This document shows positions 14,514 to 23,289 of a stretch of 34,119 nt of DNA, piece by piece. The notes beneath the pieces were generated by a model. The model was not told where the DNA came from. It worked only from the letters and a program-made list of their open reading frames with translations, and searched no databases. The first letter of the stretch is position 1. Every line of letters starts with the position of its first letter. Made by a program: the position numbers and the translations under genes. The DNA is from Halorubrum kocurii JCM 14978 (GTDB lineage Archaea > Halobacteriota > Halobacteria > Halobacteriales > Haloferacaceae): assembly GCF_000337355.1 (NCBI RefSeq), contig NZ_AOJH01000055.1, positions 1 to 34,119 of the forward strand, read 5' to 3'.

Positions 14514-15793
14514 TCGTCGCCGGCTTGGGGGTGTCCGCCGTCCGCGCCGACGGCGACCTCCCCCTCTTCGCCTTCCAGCACGAACTCGGCGAGCGTGGGG
14601 ACGAACGTCCCGATGTCGGTGACCATCCCGACCGCCTGCGCCGAGCCGCGGTCGAGCAGCTGGGTAACCGTGGCGGGGTTGATGTCGACGCACACCGTCT
14701 TCGTCGTCGACGGGAGGCAGTTCCCGACCGCGACGGAGTGGAGCAGCGTCGCGAGCATCAACACGATGTCGGCGTCGTGAGCCTGCTCGCGGATGGCGTC
14801 CTGCGCCTCCACGGCGTCGGTGACCGTGTCCGGGAGGGGCCCATCGTCGCGGATCGAGCCCGCGAGCACGGTGTCGACGTCGTTTCGCACGCACTGGTAC
14901 ATCACGCCCTCCGTGACGATCCCGTCCTCGACGGCGGCCTCGATCCCGCCCGCGCGGATGATCTCCGAGATGGTCCAGATGTGGTGTTTGTGTCCCTTCC
15001 GCGGGTGTTCGAGCGTCTCCACGTCCATCCCGAGCGAGGTGCCGTACAGCGAGCGCTCCAGGTCGTGGGTGGCGAAGCCGTTCCCGGCAGAGAGCGAGTC
15101 GACGTAGCCCGCCTCGACCAGCTTCGCGAGGGCGTCGCCCGCCCCCGAGTGGATCACGGCGGGGCCGGCGACGACCATCACGTTCCCGCCGTCCTCGGTC
15201 ACCTCGCGCAGCTCCTCGGCGACCTCGCGGATCGTGGACTCCGAGGGGCGCTCGGAGGAGACACCGCCCTGCATGAAGCCGAACGCGCCGCCCCCGCTGC
15301 GCGGGCGCTCGGGCGGGTTCACGCGGATCCCAGACTCGTCGGTCGCGACGAGGTCTCCCTCCTCGACCGCGTTGAGCACCTTCGTGTACGCTCGGGGGCC
15401 GCCCTCGGGTTCCACGATCAGCGCGCAGTCCATCTCGATCCGCTCGACGTCGATCCACTCGTCGTCGTAGAGCACCTCCGTCGGGTGGTTGGTGGTCGAG
15501 TAGAAGTCCGGCGGGACGACCTTGTCCGCGGGGGCCGCCACGAGGTCGACGTCGGTCGGGTCGTCCAACACCGCGCCGTTCTGGTGGAGCTCGTGGAGGA
15601 TCGCTTGGAGCGTCTCCGAGTCGTCGGCGGAGACCGCCATCCGGCAGTACGACTCCGCCTCCTCGTGGGTCCCCACGTCGAACTGCTCGACGTCGAAGGA
15701 GCCGCCCAGATCCATCACCGCGCCGAAACAGCGCTGCATCGTCCCGCTGTCGATGATGTGGCCCTCGATCTCGACGGTGCGTGAGTGGCTCAT
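14510..15793 (-). CDS. archaeal-type ornithine cyclodeaminase (TIGR00300, LOR/SDH family)
   Basis: 427 residues, the usual length of the TIGR00300 family. The N-terminal LOR/SDH-like domain covers about residues 1-110 (IEGHIIDSGTMQRCFGAVMD). The linker has TGFMQGG-type residues (GGAFGFMQGGVSSERPSE). The C-terminal domain has VMVVAGPAVIHSGAGDAL, the GNGFATHDLE turn, the KGHKHHIWTISEIIRAGG motif and VCVDINPATVTQLLDRGS. Methanogen homologues convert ornithine to proline with release of ammonia, using NAD; haloarchaeal members are assumed to do the same. It starts at ATG 15793 and is translationally coupled to the downstream GNAT gene, so the two form an operon. Confidence 0.88.
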   Translation of the reverse strand: MSHSRTVEIEGHIIDSGTMQRCFGAVMDLGGSFDVEQFDVGTHEEAESYCRMAVSADDSETLQAILHELHQNGAVLDDPTDVDLVAAPADKVVPPDFYSTTNHPTEVLYDDEWIDVERIEMDCALIVEPEGGPRAYTKVLNAVEEGDLVATDESGIRVNPPERPRSGGGAFGFMQGGVSSERPSESTIREVAEELREVTEDGGNVMVVAGPAVIHSGAGDALAKLVEAGYVDSLSAGNGFATHDLERSLYGTSLGMDVETLEHPRKGHKHHIWTISEIIRAGGIEAAVEDGIVTEGVMYQCVRNDVDTVLAGSIRDDGPLPDTVTDAVEAQDAIREQAHDADIVLMLATLLHSVAVGNCLPSTTKTVCVDINPATVTQLLDRGSAQAVGMVTDIGTFVPTLAEFVLEGEEGEVAVGADGGHPQAGDE

Positions 15794-15845
15794 ACCTCAC
15801 GGTTTCGCCCCGCGGAGAAACCCGTTTCCCATTCGGCGAACGTCG

Positions 15846-15873
15846 CGGACTCAGACCCTAGGGTCCGAGTCCG
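15846..15873 (-). terminator. 28-base hairpin directly after the M50 protease stop
   Basis: An inverted repeat with one mismatch, centred on the perfect 12-base palindrome gaccctagggtc (15854-15865). It begins two bases beyond the TAG stop of the protease gene and lies 50 bases before the next minus-strand start. No T-run follows, so terminator function is only likely. Confidence 0.5.
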
Positions 15874-15875
15874 AG

Positions 15876-17747
15876 CTAGAGCAGCCCGAGCGCCATGAGG
15901 ATCTGGTTGCCGAAGATCATCATGACCAGCCCGGCGAGCATGACGAGCCCCGACGAGACCGTGATCGTCCGGACCGCGGCGTGACGGTCGGAGACGGGGA
16001 CCCGGCTGATGACCGCCTCGGCGACCATCCGGAGGATGCGGCCGCCGTCGAGCGGGAACGCCGGGAGGCAGTTGAACAGCGCGAGCTGGATGTTGATCCA
16101 GCCGGTCCAGAAGAGGAGGTTCGCGAGCAGGAACGTCCCGCCGCCGAGCGCAGCGAACGCGCCCTCGACCACGAAGAAGTTGGTCACCTCGCCGGTGAAC
16201 CCCGCGAAGTTGAACGGCAGCCCGAACAGGCTGCCGAGCGGGAGGATGAGCGAGGCAAACACGAGCCCGAGCGGCGAGCCCGTGAGCCCGGTGAGCGCGA
16301 GCCCGTCGCTCGCCCCCTCGCCGCCGTCGCCGCCGAGCAGTTCGAGGTACGCGCCGGCCGGGTACTCGGAGACGCCGAAGTCGTCGAGCGCGAGTCCGCT
16401 CGATCCGGGGAAGACGCTCACGCCGACGAACCCGCCGTCGCGGTTCGGGTGCGGGTCGAGCTCCGCGTCGTAGCTGACGCGCTCGTCGTCAGGTCCGTAC
16501 GCGACGACCTCCGCGGTCGTCCCCGGCTCGCGCTCGCCCAGCACGCTCGAGAGCTCGTCGTTGTTCCGAACGCGCTCCCCGTCGATGGAGACGATCGTGA
16601 GGGGATCGCCCAGCGGGGCGCCAGCCGCGTGGAGCGGCCCGTTCTCCTGTACCCCGAGGGCGTACGCGCCGATCGGGATCTCGGTCGTCTCGGACTCGAC
16701 CGTGGCGTTTGCCGCGCCGTCCGCGTCGACGGTCACCGTCGCGCGCTCGTCGTCGCCGACGGCGTCGAGGAACTGCCCCTCGGTCGCCACCGACTCGCCG
16801 TTGACGGAGACGATCTCGATCGGCTCCGACTCGATCGTCACGCCCAGCGGGTTCCCGCCCGCGGAGCCGATCACCTGGAGCCGTCGGTCCACCTCGACGG
16901 TCCGCTCTCCGTCGCCGTCGTCGGCCGTGACGCTCACGGTCTCGCCGGCGTTTGCGAGCGCGGTCTCAAACTCCTCGGCCGTGTCGACCGGCGTCCCCCC
17001 GACCGCGACCAGCCGGTCGCCGCCGGCGATGCCGGTCGCCGCGGCCGGCGACTCGGGGGTCACCTCGCCGACTGCGTAGCCGGGAGCCGGCGCGATCGCG
17101 CCGACGACGGGACCGAAGAGGAGTGCGAAGACGAGGACCGTGAGGACTGTGTTCGCGGTGACGCCCGCGGCGAACATCCGGGCGCGGGCGCCCCGCGAGG
17201 CCGCCTGCGTCGCCTCCTCGTCCGGCTCGACGAAGGCGCCGACCGGGAGGAGCGTGAAGAAGACGAGCCCCATCGACTCGATGTCGATCCCTTCGACGCG
17301 GCACAGCAGGCCGTGTGCCCCCTCGTGGACGACCATCGCGATCGCGAGCCCGCCGACGATCTCGGGCGCGACCGACAGGGGGAGGAAGTCGTTCACGCCG
17401 GGGATGATGAGGAAGTTCTGCGGCTGCTGGATCGCGGAGGGCTGGACGGTGCGGATCGCGGAGAGCGCCGACGAGAGGATGAGGGCGAACGAGCCCACCA
17501 TCGCGACGAGCGCGCCGCCGAGCCCGAGGTTCGCGACGGCCCGCCAGAGCCGCTTCGGCGCGGCGAGGCGGTTCAGGAATTCGCGGCCTCGGAGGGTGCG
17601 AAGGGTCAGTACCGGTCCGGAGACGCGGACGGCCTCGGGGAGGACCCCGCGGTTCCGAAGCCAGATCGCGGCCGCGGAGTACGCGAGGACCCCCGTGAGG
17701 ACCCACAACAGCGTGTTCGCGGCGAACAGTTCCGACAGGGCGTTCAT
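15876..17747 (-). CDS. site-2 protease family M50 membrane metalloprotease
   Basis: 623 residues. The first transmembrane helix lies near residues 12-29. The zinc motif HEGAH is at His141, Glu142 and His145 inside a membrane helix, and the second catalytic motif NCLPAFPLDGGRIL provides Asp567. In between are PDZ-like segments (VGEVTPESPAAATGIAGGDR near 225 and two degenerate repeats with VSVNGE and VSIDGE). At least six hydrophobic helices are present. S2P enzymes cut transmembrane segments within the bilayer, usually releasing regulators. The substrate is unknown. A TATA-like box at 17772-17780 lies 28 bases before the ATG, so the message is probably leaderless. Confidence 0.93.
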   Translation of the reverse strand: MNALSELFAANTLLWVLTGVLAYSAAAIWLRNRGVLPEAVRVSGPVLTLRTLRGREFLNRLAAPKRLWRAVANLGLGGALVAMVGSFALILSSALSAIRTVQPSAIQQPQNFLIIPGVNDFLPLSVAPEIVGGLAIAMVVHEGAHGLLCRVEGIDIESMGLVFFTLLPVGAFVEPDEEATQAASRGARARMFAAGVTANTVLTVLVFALLFGPVVGAIAPAPGYAVGEVTPESPAAATGIAGGDRLVAVGGTPVDTAEEFETALANAGETVSVTADDGDGERTVEVDRRLQVIGSAGGNPLGVTIESEPIEIVSVNGESVATEGQFLDAVGDDERATVTVDADGAANATVESETTEIPIGAYALGVQENGPLHAAGAPLGDPLTIVSIDGERVRNNDELSSVLGEREPGTTAEVVAYGPDDERVSYDAELDPHPNRDGGFVGVSVFPGSSGLALDDFGVSEYPAGAYLELLGGDGGEGASDGLALTGLTGSPLGLVFASLILPLGSLFGLPFNFAGFTGEVTNFFVVEGAFAALGGGTFLLANLLFWTGWINIQLALFNCLPAFPLDGGRILRMVAEAVISRVPVSDRHAAVRTITVSSGLVMLAGLVMMIFGNQILMALGLL

Positions 17748-17885
17748 GACCGGTAGGTCCGTGTCGGTCGGGTGTAAGCCGTTCGGTTATCACAACCGCG
17801 CGCCGGCCGCGCCCGCCCGTTCACCCCGTCGGGAGAGACGGCCGCGAACTCAACGCCCAAGTACCCCCCGGTCCAACAGTCGGTC

Positions 17886-18125
17886 ATGATAGCGCTCACC
17901 GACTTCGTCACCCGGCTCGTCACCGATGTCGGCCGCTTCGTCGACATCTTCCTGAACGACCTGATCCTCGGTGCGGGCGACCCCGTGTCGGCGCTCCTCG
18001 TCGTCGTCGGACAGGTCCTGCTCGTCGCCGCGGTTGCCGCGATCGGCTACGCGGCGGTCGGCGCGCTCCTCCAGGAGATCGGCGTGACGCTCCCCTCGCT
18101 CGGCGGTCGCGGTCCGGCCGAGTAA
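17886..18125 (+). CDS. small single-pass membrane protein, haloarchaeal, unknown function
   Basis: 79 residues. It begins MIALTDFVTRLVTDVGRFVD. A hydrophobic helix covers about residues 36-58 (SALLVVVGQVLLVAAVAAIGYAA, shown in part), then comes a short Gly-rich tail. It is divergent from the M50 protease gene, with 138 bases between the starts. Its strong codon bias and small size fit a conserved haloarchaeal hypothetical; I do not recognise a family. Confidence 0.7.
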   Translation: MIALTDFVTRLVTDVGRFVDIFLNDLILGAGDPVSALLVVVGQVLLVAAVAAIGYAAVGALLQEIGVTLPSLGGRGPAE

Positions 18126-18170
18126 GCGCGTCCCGATCGCGGGGGTCTCTTTCAGTCGTCGTTAGCGCTT

Positions 18171-19910
18171 TCAGTCGTCGTCAGCGCCCGCGACGGTCGC
18201 TCCCCGCGCCTCCGCTTCCGAACGTCCGCCCTCCGACGCGGTCGCGCCCCCGGCGCCGCCGTCCGGGACCGTGAACTCGTCGAGCGTCGCGAGCAGCTCG
18301 TCGGACTGGTCCGAGAGCGCGTGGACCCGGCGAGTGACCTCCGACACCGTCGCGGTCTGCTCCTCGGCCGCGGCCGCGGCGGTCTCGGCCTCGGCCGCGG
18401 TCTGCCGGCTCACGGACGCGATGCCGTCAACCATGTCGACGACCTCCTGCGTCGTCCGCGCCTGGTCGTCGGTCGCCTCACTGATCTCTTGGACCGTCTC
18501 GTCGACGGTCGTCACGTCCTCGACGACCTCCTCGAACTCCCGGAGCGTCGACTCGATCGTGTCGACGCCGTCCGACACCTGCGACTCCATGGCGTCCACG
18601 TCCGCGGCGGTCTCCGCGGACGCGGCCTGCACCTCGTCGATGCGCCCGGAGATCTCGGCGGCCTCCTCGCGGGTCTCCTCGGCGAGCGCCTTCACCTCGT
18701 CGGCGACGACCGCGAAGCCGTCGCCGGAGCCGTCGGCCCGGGCCGCCTCGATGGAGGCGTTCAGCGCGAGCAGGTTCGTCTCCTCGGCGATCCCGTCGAT
18801 CACGGTGGCGATCTCGTCGATCTCACCGATCCGCTCGACGAGGTCCTCGACGGCCGTCGCCGTCTCGGCGATGCCGGCCTCGAGCGCCTCAAGCTCCTCG
18901 ATCGCCTCGGCGGCCTCCTCGCGGCCGGCCCGCCCCCGATCCGCCGCGTTCCGAGCGGTCGCGGCCGCGTCGTCGGCCGACGCCGCGATCTCCTCGACGG
19001 TCGCCGAGAGCGTGCTCATCTCGCCTGAGACCGACTCCAGCGCCTCGGTCTGCTCGGCCGCGCCGTCGCTGATCTCCTGGACCGAGCGCGCGACCTCCTC
19101 GCTGGCGTCGTCGACCTCGTCCATGCTCGCGCGCACGTCGCCGCTCGCGTCCGCGACCTCGCCCGTGAACGACGCGACCTCCCCGACCGTCCCGCCGAGC
19201 GTGGTCACGAGCCGGTTGTAGTTCCCGACGAGTTCGACGTACCGGTCCTCGTCGGTCGCGAGCGCGCCGTCGTCGATCGTCGCGGTCAGGTCGCCGGCCC
19301 GCGCGCGCCCCGCCGCGTCGCCGAAGGCGTCGACGAGCGACTCAAGCTCCCTCGTGTGCGCCTCGAGGTTGGTGGCCATCTCGTCGAGCGAGTCGCCGAA
19401 CGTGCCCGGCACGTCCTCGTCGAGCAGCGGGTCGTCGAACTCCTGTGCCGCGAGCGCCTCGGCCTGCGCGGAGACCGTCCCGAGGTAGCGCTCGACCGCC
19501 ACGAACGAGTTCACGAGACTCCCGATCTCGTCGGGCTGTTCGCTGCCGGCGAGGCCCGGCCCGGAGCCGCCCGCCGTACCGACCGCGTCGATATCGCCGG
19601 CCGCGATCGCGTCGGCGCCGGTCTCCAGCTGTCGGAGCGGGGCCACGAAGTCACGCCGCACGATGAGCAGCGTGTTGTAGATCGCGACGACGGCGCCGAG
19701 GAATAGAACGGCGGAGATGACGTACGAGAGCGTCCCGGAGATCAGAAACTGCGTCAGGAAGATTCCGACGGTGGCGAGAAACTGGATCCCGACGGCGGTG
19801 ACGACCTTCCGCTCTATCGATTCGGAGATCCCCAAGCGGTCCATCATCCCCCACAGGAGGGCCTCGTACCCCCCCCGGACCCCCGAGCGCGGCCGCGGTG
19901 TCGTCGACAT
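18171..19910 (-). CDS. methyl-accepting chemotaxis transducer with two close membrane helices and no extracellular sensor domain
   Basis: 579 residues. Two transmembrane helices at about residues 37-58 and 61-84 are joined by only a few residues, so there is almost no external sensing domain. A HAMP region follows (about 85-140), then a second HAMP-like linker and a long coiled-coil signalling domain. The hairpin tip [17 protein letters not shown] lies near residue 375, with [15 protein letters not shown] after it. This tip binds CheA and CheW. The start at 19910 is set by a TATA box (ttcataagc, 19932-19940) centred 26 bases upstream; the in-frame ATG at 19946 lies upstream of that box and is rejected. 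A layout with a very short loop also occurs in rhodopsin transducers, but no rhodopsin gene is here. A 19-bp tandem duplication spans the stop region (18149-18186). Confidence 0.93.
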   Translation of the reverse strand: MSTTPRPRSGVRGGYEALLWGMMDRLGISESIERKVVTAVGIQFLATVGIFLTQFLISGTLSYVISAVLFLGAVVAIYNTLLIVRRDFVAPLRQLETGADAIAAGDIDAVGTAGGSGPGLAGSEQPDEIGSLVNSFVAVERYLGTVSAQAEALAAQEFDDPLLDEDVPGTFGDSLDEMATNLEAHTRELESLVDAFGDAAGRARAGDLTATIDDGALATDEDRYVELVGNYNRLVTTLGGTVGEVASFTGEVADASGDVRASMDEVDDASEEVARSVQEISDGAAEQTEALESVSGEMSTLSATVEEIAASADDAAATARNAADRGRAGREEAAEAIEELEALEAGIAETATAVEDLVERIGEIDEIATVIDGIAEETNLLALNASIEAARADGSGDGFAVVADEVKALAEETREEAAEISGRIDEVQAASAETAADVDAMESQVSDGVDTIESTLREFEEVVEDVTTVDETVQEISEATDDQARTTQEVVDMVDGIASVSRQTAAEAETAAAAAEEQTATVSEVTRRVHALSDQSDELLATLDEFTVPDGGAGGATASEGGRSEAEARGATVAGADDD

Positions 19911-19931
19911 GCCAGCAACTCGACGCAAGCG

Positions 19932-19940
19932 GCTTATGAA
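19932..19940 (-). promoter_or_regulatory. TATA box that fixes the transducer start
   Basis: ttcataagc on the minus strand, centred 26 bases before ATG 19910, implying a leaderless transcript. Confidence 0.65.
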
Positions 19941-20003
19941 CCTCACCCCGGAGTTATCAGGCGCGATTCTCGATTCCCGGTCGTCGAGAACGCCGAGCCC
20001 GAT

Positions 20004-20987
20004 TTAAAAGAGCCCGTCCACGGCCTCGGCCGCGAGGTCCACCGCGTCCTCCAGCTCCGGGCCGAGCGGCGAGCCGACCACCAGCCCGTCCGCGTGGTCG
20101 GCGAGGGCGGCCGCTCGCTCGCGGACGGTCTCGGGGGTGCCCGCCATGCAGAACGCGTCGATCATCGCCGGGGTCACGCGCTCGAAGGCCGCGGAGAACT
20201 CGCCGGCCGAGACGCGGTCGCCGATCTCGGCGGCCGCCTCGGGGTCGATCCCGTGGCGCTTCAGGACCGGCGGGGCGGCGCCCCCGGCGATGAACGCGAC
20301 CGGCGGGCGGGCGGCCTCGCGGGCGGCCGCCGCCTCTTCGGCGACCGAGACCGCGGCGTACGCGATCAGGTCGAAGTCGCCGCGGCCGTCGGGCCTGTCG
20401 GCGAGCCCGTCGTCGACCTGCTCGCGGGCCCACGCGAGGTCCTTCGGATGCGAGCCGTTGTACAGCAGCCCGTCGGCGTGTTTCGCGGCCATCCGGCACA
20501 TGTGCGGGCCCTCGCCGCCGACGTGGACCGGGATGTCGGCGCCCTGTGGCGGCTCGTAGTTGAGCCCCGCGCCCGCGGCGTCGAAGGTACCCTCGCGATC
20601 GACGCGCTCGCCGGCCCACAGCTTCTGGGCGGTCTTGAACGCCTCCAGCACGGGGCGGAGCCCGCGCTCGTCTTCGAGCCCGAGGTTCCGGAGCGTGGAG
20701 GGGTCGCCCGGGCCGAGCCCGAAGACGGAGCGTCCCTCCGACAGCTCGTCGAGGGTTGCGAGCTTCGAGGCGAGCGTCACGGGGTGGGTCTCGTAGGGGT
20801 TGGCGACGCCCGGGCCGAGCCGGACCGACTCGGTGGCGGTCGCGAGCTGCGAGAGGAACGCCCACGGGTCGCGGTTGTTGTAGTGACACGTCGAGTAGAC
20901 GGCGTCGTAGCCGGCGTCCTCGGCGCGGACGCCGAGGTCGACGAGGCGGTGCAGGTCGTGTTCGGGGGTGAGTTCGATGCCGAGCAT
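20004..20987 (-). CDS. mer: Mer-like F420-dependent oxidoreductase (luciferase-like family)
   Basis: 327 residues. The first strand is MLGIELTPEHDLHRLVDLGV. Then come DAVYSTCHYNNRDPWAFLSQ, RLGPGVANPYETHPVTLASK and the family signature VFGLGPGDPSTLRNLGL, all as in F420-dependent methylenetetrahydromethanopterin reductase. Haloarchaea do not make methane and are thought to use folates, so the real substrate may be a methylene-folate or another F420-linked compound (inference). The start at 20987 is chosen because the cofE stop ends two bases upstream; a longer start at 21008 would overlap cofE. It forms an operon with the F420 ligase gene. Confidence 0.88.
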   Translation of the reverse strand: MLGIELTPEHDLHRLVDLGVRAEDAGYDAVYSTCHYNNRDPWAFLSQLATATESVRLGPGVANPYETHPVTLASKLATLDELSEGRSVFGLGPGDPSTLRNLGLEDERGLRPVLEAFKTAQKLWAGERVDREGTFDAAGAGLNYEPPQGADIPVHVGGEGPHMCRMAAKHADGLLYNGSHPKDLAWAREQVDDGLADRPDGRGDFDLIAYAAVSVAEEAAAAREAARPPVAFIAGGAAPPVLKRHGIDPEAAAEIGDRVSAGEFSAAFERVTPAMIDAFCMAGTPETVRERAAALADHADGLVVGSPLGPELEDAVDLAAEAVDGLF

Positions 20988-20989
20988 GG

Positions 20990-21745
20990 TTACTCCTGAA
21001 ACGTCCACTGCCGGAGGGCCTGTCGCACGAAGTCGCCGTCGACCGCGCGGAAGTGGTTGTCCGAGCCGTCGTGGTCGCCGAACGCCCAGTCGCGGACGAC
21101 GACGACCGGGGTGCCGCCGTCGCCCTCGCCGGCGACGAGGTTCGCCGCCGACGCGAGCTCGTCGATCACGTTCTGGACGGTGACGCCCATCTCGCGGCCG
21201 TCGCGGTCGCGCTCGCCGCGCCAGTCGCGGCTGGCGGGCATCCCGGCCCAGCCGATCGCGACGCCGCGCTGGCCGTGTCTGAAGGGGCGCCCGCAGGTGT
21301 CGCTGACGACGACGCGGTCGGCGGCGACCCCCTCGCGGATCCGTTCCGCGCTCTCGGAGGGGCGCTCCGGGAGCAACAGCAGGTCGCCGCCGGGGACGTT
21401 CGACCGGTCGATCCCGGCGTTGACGCCGATGTGGCCGAAGCGCGTCGCGGTGAGGAGGAACGGGGCCTCCATGATCAGCTCCGTCGACTCCTCGATGACG
21501 GCCTGCGCGAAGCGCGGGTCCTTCTCCTCGCCCGCGATGTCGGCGAGCCGGCCGGCGACCTCCTCAGCGCGCGGGCTCGCCGGGAAGTCGTCGAGGTCGA
21601 AGACGCGCCCCTCGGCCTTCGAGACGACCGTGCTGGCGACGACGACCACGTCGTCCGCGCGGAGGTCGACGCGCTCCTCGATCATGGCCGCCAGATCGTC
21701 TCCCTCCCGGATCTCCGGGAGGTCCGGAACCGCGGACAGCTCCAT
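20990..21745 (-). CDS. cofE: coenzyme F420-0:L-glutamate ligase CofE
   Basis: 251 residues from ATG 21745. Recognisable blocks are VVVASTVVSKAEGRVFDL near residue 35, the GHIGVNAGIDRSNVPGG signature around residue 108, and SDTCGRPFRHGQRGVAIGWAG near residue 150. CofE adds glutamates to F420-0 using GTP and divalent metal ions, the last step of F420 synthesis. The upstream extension to 21856 runs into an AT-rich non-coding stretch and is rejected. Its partner in the operon is an F420-dependent oxidoreductase, two bases downstream. Confidence 0.93.
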   Translation of the reverse strand: MELSAVPDLPEIREGDDLAAMIEERVDLRADDVVVVASTVVSKAEGRVFDLDDFPASPRAEEVAGRLADIAGEEKDPRFAQAVIEESTELIMEAPFLLTATRFGHIGVNAGIDRSNVPGGDLLLLPERPSESAERIREGVAADRVVVSDTCGRPFRHGQRGVAIGWAGMPASRDWRGERDRDGREMGVTVQNVIDELASAANLVAGEGDGGTPVVVVRDWAFGDHDGSDNHFRAVDGDFVRQALRQWTFQE

Positions 21746-21835
21746 GTGATCCTCTGGGGTGCGACGAGGAAAAACCCCGCCGGTACCGGGCCGGTTTGAC
21801 GCTATCTGGAGCCGTTTGCAGGTACGGGGTAGGGT

Positions 21836-21960
21836 TCGAGCCGAAGAAAAGAACAATCAAAATATACATATAGTTGCTTTCCCCGAGAAAAATAATCTGT
21901 TTTTCGTGACTAAAGCCGAAATAGCAAACGTGTATTAGGAGATTAGCGAGATAATGATTC
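21836..21960. other. AT-rich island upstream of the F420 operon
   Basis: About 125 bases with many A/T runs (for example aaaatatacatatag at 21860-21874) in an otherwise GC-rich region. It is part of the 453-base gap between the cofE start and the Tsr3 start. No terminal repeats or ORF explain it. It may be a regulatory region or foreign remnant. Confidence 0.5.
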
Positions 21961-22006
21961 TTTGAGCCGAACAGTTATGCGCGGTGAGCCGCGAGCACCG
22001 CCTGCG

Positions 22007-22117
22007 ATGAGCGAACCAACCACCGAAGACGAATCGGATCCGATCGAGACGCAGACGCGCGTCCCGTCCGAAAGCGACGATTCCGAGCCGATCGTGACCC
22101 AGACCCGCGCCCCGTGA
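22007..22117 (+). CDS. possible 36-residue acidic peptide with an internal repeat
   Basis: The sequence begins MSEPTTEDESDPIETQTRVP and ends SEPIVTQTRAP. The motif SDxxPI-x-TQTR-x-P occurs twice in different form (DPIETQTRVP, EPIVTQTRAP), so the peptide itself looks like a duplicated unit. A weak TATA-like gttatg is at about 21974-21979, some 30 bases upstream. It is too short for certainty; it may be a real small protein or chance in a repeat. Confidence 0.4.
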   Translation: MSEPTTEDESDPIETQTRVPSESDDSEPIVTQTRAP

Positions 22118-22198
22118 CTGGGCGCGTCCGACGACTCCGAGCATTTTTCAGCTGAGTCCGTCCGCACGGCTTATACACGGCTCCCCCGAACGCCGGGT

Positions 22199-22702
22199 GT
22201 GGACCTGCACGTCCGGTACGAGGGCGACGACGACCCCGACAAGTGCACGGCACGGAAGCTCGCGCGCTTCGACCTCGCCGAGCTGCACCGCTCCGACCGG
22301 GCGACCCCCTACGGCGTCGTGCTCAACCCCCACGCCGAGCGCGCGCTCTCGCCGGCCGACGCCGACCGCGCTCGCGAGAACGCGCTCGTCGCGCTCGACT
22401 GCTCGTGGGAGTCGGCGGGCGAGAAGATGTTCTCCCTGCCGGGCGAACACCGCGCGCTCCCGTACCTCGTCGCCGGTAACCCCGTGAACTTCGGGCGGCC
22501 GATGCGGCTCACCACGGTCGAGGCGTTCGCGGCCGCGCTCGCCATCCTCGGCGAGCCCGAGCACGCCGAGCGAATCATGGCGAAGTTCACGTGGGGGGAG
22601 ACGTTCCTCGAGCTCAACGAGGAGCCGCTCCGGCGGTACGCGGACTGCGAGGACTCGGCCGAGGTCGTCGCGATCCAACAGGAGTACCTGGATCGGGAGT
22701 AG
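22199..22702 (+). CDS. tsr3: 16S rRNA aminocarboxypropyltransferase Tsr3 (DUF367)
   Basis: 167 residues from a GTG start. Family blocks are visible: [20 protein letters not shown] at the start, then [16 protein letters not shown] and [11 protein letters not shown], followed by [20 protein letters not shown] and [20 protein letters not shown]. Tsr3 transfers the 3-amino-3-carboxypropyl group from SAM to a modified uridine in the small-subunit rRNA decoding region. The GTG is supported by the TATA box gcttatacac at 22169-22178, 26 bases upstream, giving a leaderless message. Cytoplasmic; single gene. Confidence 0.92.
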   Translation: MDLHVRYEGDDDPDKCTARKLARFDLAELHRSDRATPYGVVLNPHAERALSPADADRARENALVALDCSWESAGEKMFSLPGEHRALPYLVAGNPVNFGRPMRLTTVEAFAAALAILGEPEHAERIMAKFTWGETFLELNEEPLRRYADCEDSAEVVAIQQEYLDRE

Positions 22703-22766
22703 CCCCGACCGCGGGCTACCGAGAACGCGGCAAGCCTTTTGCACGAGTCGCTCGTACTACACGACG

Positions 22767-23240
22767 ATGGTATCTACAGGCGACGCCGCACCCACGTTCA
22801 CCGCGAAGATCGGCACGAGCGACCACGAGCCGTTCGATCTCGACGACCACATCGGCAACGGCCCGGTCGTACTCGCCTTCTTCCCCGGCGCGTTCACGCC
22901 GCCGTGCACGAACGAGATGGTGGCGTTCCAGGAGCGCGCCGCCGAGTTCGAGGACGCGGGGGCGACGCTGTTCGGTGTCAGCGCCGACTCCCCGTTCTCG
23001 CAGGGCGCGTTCCGCGAGGAGCACGGGATCGAGTTCGACCTCGTCAGCGACATGGGCGGCGACGCGATCCGAGCGTACGGGCTGGAGATGGACATCGCCG
23101 ACCTGGGCCTCCACGGGATCGCGAACCGCGCCGTGTACGTGATCGACGACGACGGCGAAATCGCCTACGATTGGGTCGCCGACGACCCGACGAACGAGCC
23201 GGACTACGACGCCGTCCTCGACGCGGTCGAAAGCGCGTAG
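22767..23240 (+). CDS. 1-Cys peroxiredoxin (AhpC/TSA family)
   Basis: 157 residues. The active-site loop is FFPGAFTPPCTNEM with peroxidatic Cys47; Arg128 or Arg81 may be the partner arginine. There is no second cysteine, so it is a 1-Cys type that needs an external thiol. The family reduces hydrogen peroxide and organic hydroperoxides. It is a thioredoxin fold (DLDDHIGNGPVVLAFF early, then ANRAVYVIDDDGEIAYDW). The ATG at 22767 follows the Tsr3 stop by 64 bases. The 3' side holds inverted copy B of the structured repeat. Confidence 0.93.
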   Translation: MVSTGDAAPTFTAKIGTSDHEPFDLDDHIGNGPVVLAFFPGAFTPPCTNEMVAFQERAAEFEDAGATLFGVSADSPFSQGAFREEHGIEFDLVSDMGGDAIRAYGLEMDIADLGLHGIANRAVYVIDDDGEIAYDWVADDPTNEPDYDAVLDAVESA

Positions 23241-23289
23241 GACGTACTTGGCTGGTGAGTAGCGGAGCCGGTCACTTCTTCGTTCGGTC

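Noticed and set aside
13977-15800. 607-codon minus frame fusing the GNAT with an upstream Arg-rich part
   Set aside because: The upstream part is the shifted frame of the cyclodeaminase gene; the GNAT starts at 14513 with an ATGA overlap.
15522-17756. 744-codon open frame opposite the M50 protease
   Set aside because: It is a shadow of a GC-rich gene with proven catalytic motifs; its product is a run of Arg, Glu and Asp without domains.
18171-19910. Sensory rhodopsin transducer
   Set aside because: The short loop fits, but no rhodopsin gene is next to it, so the assignment is not supported.
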